Source: Sphaeroforma arctica JP610
Lineage: Eukaryota; Opisthokonta; Ichthyosporea; Ichthyophonida
DNA length: 20,796 nucleotides
Direction: 5' to 3'
Assembly: GCF_001186125.1 (NCBI RefSeq)
Contig: NW_014040435.1
Location: forward strand, 92,950 to 113,745
How positions within the stretch are numbered: the stretch's first letter is position 1; each line of letters starts with the position of its first letter. The notes under the pieces are model-generated. The model saw nothing but the letters and a program-made list of their open reading frames with translations, made no database searches and was not told the DNA's origin. Position numbers and translations under genes: made by a program. Shown in pieces: positions 1-8,636 of the stretch.

Positions 1-2
1 TG

Positions 3-49
<47 letters not shown>

Positions 50-55
50 GTGTGT

Positions 56-106
<51 letters not shown>

Positions 107-118
107 ATGTATGTATGT
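1..118. repeat. (TG)n microsatellite
   Basis: A nearly pure TG dinucleotide run with a few interruptions grades into TATG repeats up to about 118. The Cys-Val ORF read through it is an artefact of the repeat. If the minus-strand gene starting at 643 continues leftward, this tract lies in its first intron or beyond. Confidence 0.97.
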
Positions 119-296
119 ATTTATACGACTTGGGCGAGTATACATCAACATTTTAAGTACATAGACTTATGGATTTATCTATCTAGTTAGCATCACACTA
201 AGTGGGTGCATACAAAGTAACGCATAGCTTATATATTACTCATACGCGTGTACGCTACGCTTGTGATACATACAGCAGTCTTTGACTCAAGCTCAC

Positions 297-643
297 CTGC
301 GCAAAGTTTCCCAGTAACCGGCACAATCGCTCTTCATCGCTTCCACCACCCTGGATTGTATCTGCTTATACTCAGTCAGCCAGGTTTCATAGTGGCAGAT
401 ATCCTCTGTATTAAGAAGCAGAGGGGGATTGAATAGCTTCAATATGATCGCTAATATTATATAGCTAACTAGTAAGACCGCAAAAGCGGTACCCCAAGTG
501 CCAAGATCTATACCCTTTTTTGGACCTCTCCAGTATGTAATTCTCCTTCGTGCTGACTTAGCAAATCGAACAACGCGGATCATGCAGCCACCCGAGGCCA
601 CAGTATGATCCCGAGGACTGTGTATCATTTGAGTAGACTCCAT
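297..643 (-). CDS. First exon of a small single-pass membrane protein (partial gene)
   Basis: An ATG at 643 opens a frame closed upstream by an in-frame stop at 655-653. It runs 115 codons plus two bases to a good donor, AG|GTGAGC, at 297/296, so the exon ends in phase 2 and the gene should continue toward position 1 and beyond. The N-terminal half is basic (KSARRRITYWRGPKKG). A clear hydrophobic segment of about 20 residues follows at residues 51-71 (core FAVLLVSYIILAIILK), then a polar part with three cysteines or tryptophans near CHYETW. The basic stretch before the membrane segment suggests a cytosolic N-terminus. I do not recognise the family. Base composition is richer in GC than the flanks, which favours a real exon. 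The alternative is an unspliced chance ORF. Confidence 0.5.
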
Positions 644-1406
644 ATGTCTGTACTACTACCGCCACTCTGTATCCATCACGCCTTAATAGAATAGGTATGG
701 ACCGATGGTTCATTTACAGCGCATATGTATGTATGTATATATTTTATAGAATGTATGTAAATATGTATGTAAATATGCATCTAAAAATATTTACTTCTAT
801 ACTGTACAGAGTTTATAACTATAAATTTATAAATGCAAAAAAAAGTCCATCCATAACAACTATCGTAGAGTTTGTTGGGTTTTCCAGAAAAGTAAAGCTT
901 TACTCATCACTAAAAGTATTAACAGTTTTGCCGATTTGCGACACTACGTATGATACGATATTTTATATTTTATTCTTACGGATCGATTCTGATGTGTACA
1001 CATTTACGATACCGAAACCAATTTCGACACACTACGTATATCAAACGGTGCGGAACTTCCCAACGTCCCTATGAAAAATATTGCGCATAAGGAAACAGCG
1101 ACGGTTTCGGCAATAGCGTAATGACTCGATAGTACGGTATTCCCACAGTGCACCTCTCCATTTTACGTTTTACATTAGTAAAGTGTTCCCGCGTATTCTG
1201 ATATCATATCACGTCAAAGAGCTCAAAGAGCGGCAGGTCGCTAAGAGAGAGCAATCCGGCGTATGTTCCTAAGTTCCTTTGTTAGTGTTCCTCTTTATTA
1301 ACTCGTATTAGGTTCCTCGTTCCTCGTCCTATCCGTAGTCTATTTAAAATAGAATAGTATCTAGTCCTCTTAGAAGCTTGTGTAGGCACATATACAGCAC
1401 CAAAGA
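644..1406. other. Divergent intergenic region, AT-rich
   Basis: This lies between the minus-strand exon at 643 and the plus-strand ATG at 1407 and would hold both promoters. It contains an ATGT-type repeat (about 723-780). Two similar motifs carry the palindrome TACGTA, CGACACTACGTAT near 938-950 and CGACACACTACGTATA near 1025-1040. An inverted pair, CCGAAACC near 1013 and GGTTTCGG near 1104, is also present. The 125-codon frame at 697-1074 is low-complexity and AT-rich and is not called as a gene. Confidence 0.5.
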
Positions 1407-1778
1407 ATGGTGGGGGGTCGCAAACAAGACCCTGTGCGCCAACACCTTACCTTTCTGGGTGATGGGAAGGTGCGATGTATATACTGCCAGAAAGAGGGTA
1501 GGTGGTCTAAACCTTCATACTGGAGGGAACACTTTGGCAAGAAGTGTGTGATACAATGCAGTGGACAGCCTGAGCGTGTGCGCCTGTACTATGAGCTGTC
1601 GTATGATGCGGAGAAAGATGCACAAGCGGCTAGTGGGTCGAAGAATGGAGGGGATAAAAGTGATTCAGGAGTGTCCAAGAAGCGTGGCGCAGGGCAAACG
1701 GGTGCATATAAACGGCACAAGGGTCCGAAAAAGGCGTCCCAATTCAAGGTGCTTCAATATGTTTGTCATGTGTGTTAG
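1407..1778 (+). CDS. BED-type zinc-finger protein or 5' exon
   Basis: This 123-codon frame starts at an ATG in good context (A at -3, G at +4) after an in-frame stop at 1383. Residues 6-47 match a BED finger: an aromatic/hydrophobic lead (HLTFLGDGKVRC), then C-x2-C (CIYC), a W/Y-containing spacer, and H-x4-C (HFGKKC). BED fingers bind DNA and occur in hAT transposases and in host regulators. The C-terminal half is rich in Lys, Gly and Ser (a GVSKKRGAGQ-like patch) and could be nuclear-targeting. The frame ends at a TAG at 1776, just before a microsatellite. It may instead splice at AAG|GTGCTT (1748/1749, phase 0) onto the exon at 2428, becoming the N-terminus of the PLP enzyme gene. The donor is weak, and an AATAAA at 2184 could end a separate transcript. 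No transposase catalytic domain follows. Confidence 0.6.
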   Translation: MVGGRKQDPVRQHLTFLGDGKVRCIYCQKEGRWSKPSYWREHFGKKCVIQCSGQPERVRLYYELSYDAEKDAQAASGSKNGGDKSDSGVSKKRGAGQTGAYKRHKGPKKASQFKVLQYVCHVC

Positions 1779-1796
1779 TGGCAGAATAACGTCGAC

Positions 1797-1867
1797 TATA
1801 ACACACATATATATATATGTGTGTGTGTATGTTGTGTGTCTGTGTCTGTGTCTGTGTCTGTGTACAC

Positions 1868-1913
<46 letters not shown>

Positions 1914-2065
1914 TTGTCTGTGGCTGTGACTGTGCATATATTTATATAAATATATGTGTGTGTGTGTGTGCGTGTGTGGGGGGGGGGGTGCACGTGTATA
2001 TATGCATATATGTATATGTGTGTGTAAATATATGTATATGCATATATATATATATATATACCTAT
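1797..2065. repeat. Compound microsatellite: TG, TGTCTG, TA, G and TATG tracts
   Basis: This block holds TA/TG runs, four to five TGTCTG hexamers (about 1837-1861), a TA run of more than 40 bases (about 1868-1911), a TG run (about 1954-1977), an 11-base G run (1978-1988) and mixed TATG/TA tracts to about 2060. All ORFs read here are repeat artefacts. If the BED exon is joined to the exon at 2428, the whole block is intronic. Confidence 0.95.
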
Positions 2066-2427
2066 AATTTCATGTCATAGCAATGCGCATTCTTCCGGCA
2101 AGGTACTGAAGCGCAATCGGCCGACAGCTTAGTAGCAATAGATTTTCTTTAATCGTTCTCAGGCTCGAAACTAGACATTAAAAAATAAAATCACAGATGT
2201 CGATAGAAATGCTGAAAGCGATATTTTAATTCCTCAGCAGCTATGCTGTTTTGCTAGCATCTCGTGCGGATCAAATCTCATTCCGACACTGGTACTTACG
2301 CAAACTAGGATATTCAATTTGTATCTGCAAAAAAAATGGTCCCTTTTCCGTACCCACACCTATACGCACGTAGTGATGCCTAGAATATCATCCATACTTA
2401 TCTTTACGGCATGTTTACAATCTCTAG
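2066..2427 (+). other. Non-coding stretch, possible intron end
   Basis: There is no convincing coding frame. It contains AATAAA at 2184-2189, a possible polyadenylation signal. It ends in a pyrimidine-rich acceptor-like sequence, TTACAATCTCTAG, at 2427, directly before an open frame continuous with the enzyme's first recognised exon. Confidence 0.4.
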
Positions 2428-2460
2428 GAGCCTGGCGATAGTTGCGACACGCCGGCACTG
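2428..2460 (+). other. Possible 5' extension of enzyme exon 1
   Basis: Eleven open codons lie between an acceptor-like TCTCTAG and the ATG at 2461, in frame with the enzyme. The ATG at 2461 has a poor context (C at -3), while the BED ATG at 1407 has a good one. These codons could be 5' UTR or a linker translated from an upstream exon. Confidence 0.35.
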
Positions 2461-5400
2461 ATGCAGACTGTGTGTGCTCAGGCTGGTACGCACGCCGACA
2501 ACATTGATGAAGGTGGTAAAGGTGCACTGGCGTTGCCTATCTACCTCTCGACCACATTCGAGAAACCGTTATCCGGCCACTATGAAGACGGGCCTGGGTA
2601 TGTCAAGTGACCAAAGATTGTTCTTGTACAACCTCACTGTTTCGTATATATTGTTCTTGTATAGAGCACATGTTGTTTGTATACGGCAAACGTGAAAATA
2701 TCGTGCGTGGTATGTGTATTTACCGGAAAAAGGTGTCCTCAAATTGCTGACATGTGAACTTCATTCACTGTCACTGTTAGATGCAATTGCCCGACGAGCA
2801 CCACTCTGCAAGGGAACCACCTAGCCGTACGTTTTCACATGTATGATACAATTTTCAGTTCAACTATCACCGCTGCACTCACGAGTGACAACGGTTGACT
2901 TCAGTGTTTGTAAGCTATATATACCATAGGTCAGCCAAGCCGTGTGGCATCCCCTGTACCCCAGTATGTTATAAGTGTCTGATTAGAACTCCATCCACAT
3001 CCCTTGCAGATACCTGTACTCTAGGGCTTCGAACCCTACACGTACTGTCCTCGAGGATTTACTTCGGGACTTGGAGGGTGGGTGTGGGGCTCTCGCATTC
3101 GCCTCCGGTAATGCGGCCATGACAGCGACCATCATGGCACTTTGCACACCTGGAGATGTCATCATCTTGCCTGATGATTTATACCACGGTACTCGGTAAG
3201 TGTGTGGCTGCTGGTCGAATGCACAAATGTTTAATGAATACTTGGGTTGTGAATTAGTCAAGGTATTCGAGCGAAATATTTGTATATATCTACTTTTTAC
3301 GGCTGTCCATTCAAGTATGCAACGTTCTTTACTTTTCTGTGTGCTCATCAGGGCCAGCTCTTATCAAAACCCTAGTTGCCTTGTCATGGCCGATGCTTAC
3401 TTCTTTCTAAGGACACCAGTGTTTTATATATTGTGTCTCGCGCTTCTCGCTCGTTTTAAAATCTAAATTATCGGAAGGTTACTGACACCACATCGCGCAT
3501 GCCATTGCACTTACATTGCCTTTTCCTGCTGTAGCACGCTGTGTACGGCTGTGCTGGAACGCTGGGGATTGAGAATAGTCGAAGTCGATCAAACACAAAT
3601 AGATTCTGTGAGACGGTGAGTTCCGGATTATACATTCATATTTGCAGTCGTGAGTTATGCACAATTAAGTCAGTATAGCTGATACATCTTCATCGCCTGT
3701 GTGGTATTGTCAAGTGTCGCATTGTCGCATTGTCAAGTAGGGTCGACGAACAGATGTGTTTTTGAATGTCCACGGCAGATTGTATGCGAGTAATCAATAT
3801 AGGCATGCCGTGCAGTTGAAAGGTCGCCTACCATTGACTGTCACATCTATGGGGAATGAAAGCGGGCACTATGAAGACTTTTAACCCCACTAAAGCAACC
3901 GTTCAGTTTCCTACTTGGCTCAAATCTAATGGTTTCCCCACATAATCCATATTGTCATTCCCATCCGTCGCTGCACCCGTGCATTCGAATACAGCGCGCT
4001 GGAGGTTCATAAAGCCCGTGTTCGAATGCTTATCATGGAAACGCCATCCAACCCAACCTTGAAAGTGGTTGACATCGCTCTGATCGCAAGCACTTGCCGT
4101 GAAGCAGAAGTAATCTCTCTAGTGGATAACACGTGGCAAACGCCTATTCTCTGTCGGCCTCTCACTGTGGTACGTAGCTGCACTGTGCTTTAAGTGTCTT
4201 TCCAATGAGAAGCGTTTGCCCCAGTTTACTCCCTAGGAAAGTATGTTCTGCCAACATTGACCAGTTGTTCACTTTACGCATACTTTTTTGACAGTTCGGA
4301 ACACAACCCGTTCGAAGCATAGGCGTGAGTATCGGACAAGTCTATTGCAGATTAGTCTGATACGGCTTTGCATTTCCCATACCTTCTCTGTACACGTACA
4401 GGCCTATGGCGTCGATGTTGTAGTGCACTCAGTGACCAAGTACATGGGAGGCCATGGGGACGTTTTGGGCGGCGCGGTCATCTGTGCGCCGTTCAACACG
4501 CACATGTTCGAACAAATAAAGGTGGTGGCAACGAATACAGGTGGAAACATGGACCCCTGGCATGCGTACCTGGCTGTTCGAGGTCTACGTACTCTGAATC
4601 TGAGAATGGAGGGACACTGTCGGTATGTAGGCCAGAATGACTCCGCAATTGTTATTGTGGAGCGTGTCCTTGAGGTTGTGTGAGCATGAGGAGAGTGTCT
4701 GAATGCAAGTTCCGTCGGTTTGGCGTTCGTTTTTGCTTTGCGTGCCGAATTAGTGATGCCTTAGCGTAAGAGCCTTTCTATGATGTAGGCGTTGCGTCCA
4801 TGTATGGGTATGAGCTGGGTTCACAAGTATTGGATTAAATGTACGATTTTTATCTGAATCGGTATTTCTGCGTGCGTGACAATGGAATCTTTCGTCAGCC
4901 CAATACGGGCTTTATTTGGGGTTCCCCAGAGTCTTAGATGTAGCAGTGTATTGCCTTTGTTTTTCTTATGACTGCTATGGACATCCGCGCTCTCTGGGGG
5001 CGCCGCACCCTTAGACTCTCATGGGGTTTCTAAATTTTACAACCATCATATTTCTCGATTCGTAGGTCGGCCATGATCATCGCCCAACATTTGAGCAACA
5101 ATGAGAATATTGAAGTGGTACATTATCCGGGTAAGTTCGGTGCGAATGGTACCGTTTCGTCCTGACAGGGTTTTGTCGGGCGCGATAGGAATTTATAGGT
5201 AACGGGAATGACCCAAATTCAACTGGGCCTATTTTTTAATATGATCACTGGATCGTCCACCAACAGGTCTACCAACGCACCCACAACACGCCCTGGCTGG
5301 CAGGCAAACTGGAGGCATGTACGGTGGAATGTTGTCCATCGTCGTAAAGGGCGGTGCGGCAGGAGCGAAGGCGGTGAGTTGTGTGGTTGATTTTTTTTTG

Positions 5401-6362
5401 TATTGTGAACGTTTTAATGTGGTTTTCTTTCGTCTGATGTATGTAACCGGTTGCGATTTGCTTTATTTGTTTACCAGATGTGAATGTTTGTGGTCGTATT
5501 AATTGTTACCAGCTGTGGGGCTGTGCTTACAGTTGATCTTATCCGAGGTTCGCGTATCCGCTAATTATGTATACTTTGTGGACATACGCCCTTCTGGTAA
5601 TGACATACGTGTATATTTATATTCTTCTCTCATGAAGAAATATATATCAGTATATTGTTACGACCATCTGCACCAGACGTACACTAATATCACCATTGTC
5701 ACGCGCATGCCTGGATTAAAGGCGGTAGCCAGAGCCCAACTATTCCGGCGCGCAACATCACTCGGTTCCACTGAATCGCTGATAGAACACCGCCGAAGCG
5801 TCGAACCCCCGAACTCGAATACGCCTCCAGGTTTACTGAGGATATCTGTGGGACTGGAAAGCGTGCAGATGCTTATGAACGACCTGGACTACATGCTCAA
5901 GACTCCGCCTCCCCCGCCCACTGCCTCGCTATTGCTGGGGCCTATTCAGAATGGACCAATGCCTAGTAGTAATATGCTGAGTATAACACAGGGAACTTCT
6001 CCAGATGCACACTCACAAATATCCGTACTGGCAGCCGCACCGCCGGTTGAACATTTGCCTTCGGTCGCCACCACTCAACAACAGGTTGCGCAAGATCAGG
6101 CCCAAGCTCAGGCCCAGGCTCAGGCCCAGGCTCAGGCCCAGGCTCACGTGCTACAACAACAACAGCACCACGTACAGCAACAAACACACGCACATGTACA
6201 CCAGCAACAAGCAGCACAGACACAGGTGCATGCACAGACACAGGCTCAGGTTCATCAACAAGCCCAGGCACAGGTACAACAGCAGCAGCAACACCAGCAA
6301 CACCAGCATCAGCAGGCACAGGCGGCCCAGCAGCAGGCTGAACAAGCCGAACAAGTGCGCCA

Positions 6363-6393
<31 letters not shown>

Positions 6394-6861
6394 GTATGTC
6401 CAAGAAACAATACCACAGAGCTATCTTGTGTGATAATCGGATCTGCGTGCTGTCCTCGCGACGTACCATATAACCGATTTGACCATATTTTGTCTTCGTC
6501 ATCGACAGCCATATTCATTACTAGATAACCACAGGTTCGACCTCTCATATCCACGTTTTGATTGCAACTATGTATATGATGGTCAAGCACACAACTGTTC
6601 TAATAATTCGTTACGCCCCTATACCAGATCGCGCAACAAGCTCAGCAGGCGGCTCAGCAGGCTGCCCAGGCGCAACAGATGCAGCACGGCCTTGTACAAC
6701 ACCATCAACAGCAGCAGCAACAAGCTCAGGCCAACATACTCGCACAACAACATGCGTTGCAAACGAATAGCCAAGCTCAGCAACTTCAGCACAATCTGTC
6801 TATTGGATCCATGGGGCTTGCGCCACCGCCCTCGGATCCCGCCAATCCCAATCAGTATTAG
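2461..6861 (+). CDS. PLP-dependent Cys/Met-metabolism (trans-sulfuration) enzyme with Q-rich C-terminal tail, nine exons
   Basis: Exons: 2461-2597, 3010-3195, 3535-3615, 3995-4169, 4402-4622, 5066-5130, 5267-5373, 5722-6393, 6628-6861. All joins are in phase and all donors are near consensus (GTATGT, GTAAGT, GTGAGT, GTACGT). They give 625 residues. Residues 1-384 are a full-length Cys/Met-metabolism PLP enzyme (E. coli MetB is about 386). Visible motifs are PIYLSTTFE, the phosphate-binding YLYSRASNPTR, FASGNAAM, ETPSNPTLKVVD, the PLP-nitrogen Asp in LVDNTW, the Schiff-base Lys in SVTKYMGGHGD, PGLPTHPQH, SLGSTESLIEHR and the carboxylate-binding Arg in LLRISVGLE. Family members include cystathionine gamma-synthase, cystathionine gamma-lyase and methionine gamma-lyase; the substrate cannot be told from motifs alone. 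Residues 385-625 are an unusual low-complexity tail: a Pro run, then Gln-Ala and Gln-His repeats, ending NPNQY. The acceptor at 5721/5722 is pyrimidine-poor (TTAAAG) but keeps the family's spacing before SLG. An exon start at 2428, joined to the BED ORF upstream, is an alternative N-terminus. Confidence 0.9.
6097..6146 (+). repeat. 12-bp tandem repeat encoding Gln-Ala
   Basis: About four copies of CAGGCCCAGGCT lie inside exon 8 of the PLP-enzyme gene, after a slightly diverged first copy. They encode (QA)n in frame. The unit length is a multiple of three, so gain or loss of copies keeps the reading frame. Confidence 0.9.
6361..6393 (+). repeat. CAG repeat encoding polyglutamine and ending at a splice donor
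   Basis: CAG and CAA codons are followed by about nine pure CAG triplets. The last CAG is the exon end in CAG|GTATGT (6393/6394). The repeat therefore forms the exonic part of the donor of intron 8. Confidence 0.9.
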
Positions 6862-8636
6862 CATGTGAGAGCGCGATCGAAGTTGGCTAGAGTGGTTATA
6901 CTCATGTAGTGCGTATATACTTCATAATGTCCTATTACGATCAGTATTGACAATATCGGCTTTGCATATGCTGTATGGATGAAACCTCAGAATGGTACGA
7001 CAACAGCAACGCAGCTCTAGTGACAGTGCTGTATACAGCACACGACTCACATCTGTATAATCAAGAGTCAGAACGTGAGTTTTTGGGTAATTGCGAACTT
7101 CACCAGTGAATATGTAGATATAAAGAGTGCAAACCCTTCTCGACTATGAAGACACCACGTGTAGGCTGTCCATGTGAGGGCCAAGTGTATCATCGTCTGT
7201 ATCGACCGTGTGGGCTTATTAAACCGCGAACGTATCTATTTGGGGTACCACCCACTTTGACTTCTGCGAAACGGAATGTTGCGTTCACACGTCAAGTGGC
7301 CTAAGCTGCATCAGTACTGATTGATATAGTCATATTGTTCGCTGAGTGGATGTAGCTCCTTTCCGGTGATCCGAACTCTCGGTGCGTCCGATTGAAATGG
7401 TACAGACCAAGATGTGAAGTACAAAATTATATCAGTCGATGCGCAGCGAAAACGAGAACCATGAGTCCACCGACGGACGAACCCGAGCGCATAAAAACGA
7501 CAATTCGAAAATGTATGGTTGCAACTAGTTAGACGTACCGCTCCATTTGGTACACATTAAAGATGTAGATGCACATTTCTTGACTTGTTCGACTGAAGTA
7601 GGTTTTTTTTACTTTTATACTGGGAGTGTTCTTTTCTACATTTTTATTGTTGGCGGGTATCAACCCAGAACACAATTATCCGCACCAGGCTCGTTACAGA
7701 TACTGTTGACAAGCATTTGCTACATTTGTGAATATTCATATTTACGTATGGTATATCACTCGATGAGTAATATATGTGATTAAGCTTTAAAATATATTTG
7801 AACGGCTATATGATAATTAAGTAAAAATAATAAATGTGACAATCAGACTGAACCAACATATACCCCAAATATGTCTGTATATAGGTGTAAAACTATGGTT
7901 GTGTAGTAAGCTTCAGTATATTTGGGAACAAGATATTTGCAGGAGTAGTGATAGTTTCGAACTATGATTCAATTCAAGTGTTATAATTTTTTAGGATAAT
8001 GCTTAGATTTTAATTTGTTTCGCCTTGTTCGCTTCAAAGCATGTTCGAGTTCATTTGGTTTCTTACATGGCTCGAATCAGAAACCACCAATCAAAGGGCA
8101 GATATGAACCACCCTCGTCACCTCTACATTACGTGATGTGAGATTGACTCGTATATATTGGTATATCTTGTTATCGGAAGCGTCGCGGATTAGTGACTAA
8201 AAGGTTGTAGGTAAACCCTTCAGGAAGGTCTCCGACGCAACGACATAAGCAATACATTTCAGCTTATGACCCCCGTTCGCTCGTCCGATTCCTGTGATCG
8301 TCGTGACTCCCACAGCGGCACCAGAGCAAGGCTTTCTGACAACGTGATAGTACCTGTCCAGGCTATTCACGGTCGAAAAGCGGCATTGATATCAAGTCGT
8401 TTTAAAATCAGACCAGAATTTTGTGTAAAATATTCAACCGAAAACGCAAATCACGCCGCCAGCGCTGGTGAATTCTGGTCCGCTTCTGAGCATTCAGGAA
8501 GCGATAATCTCCAGTTGCTCGTCTTTATGGACGCAAAATCGTGCCCATGCAGCTGGCTTAGTTTAATACTGGTCATTCGCTTCGAACAGCTATGTAGCAC
8601 CTGACGTTCCCCGTAATAATTTAAATTACAGTACGT
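6862..8636. other. Intergenic region between convergent genes
   Basis: About 1.8 kb separates the stop of the PLP-enzyme gene from the stop of the subtilase gene on the other strand. It becomes AT-rich at 7540-8000 and has AATAAA at 7829, far from either stop. A perfect 16-bp palindrome, GTGCTGTATACAGCAC, sits at 7026-7041. A 112-codon frame at 8266-8604 is open but shows no recognisable protein features. I see no RNA gene or transposon here. Confidence 0.6.

Noticed and set aside
697-1074. 125-codon plus-strand ORF rich in Tyr, Ile and Phe
   Set aside because: Low-complexity AT-rich start, no domain, and a likely promoter region.
1407-1778. BED finger as part of a hAT transposon
   Set aside because: No transposase catalytic domain, terminal inverted repeats or 8-bp target duplication are seen nearby.
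1561-2080. ORFs rich in Val-Cys, Tyr-Ile or His-Thr on both strands
   Set aside because: They translate TG/TA microsatellites, and the only sensible part is the BED frame at 1407.
5963-6502. 179-codon minus-strand ORF rich in Ala/Val/Pro
   Set aside because: It is the antisense shadow of the CAG/CAGGCT repeats in the enzyme's Q-rich exon.
8266-8604. 112-codon plus-strand ORF near the end of the subtilase gene
   Set aside because: No recognisable domain, no good splice or poly(A) context, and length within chance for this composition; kept only as part of the intergenic description.
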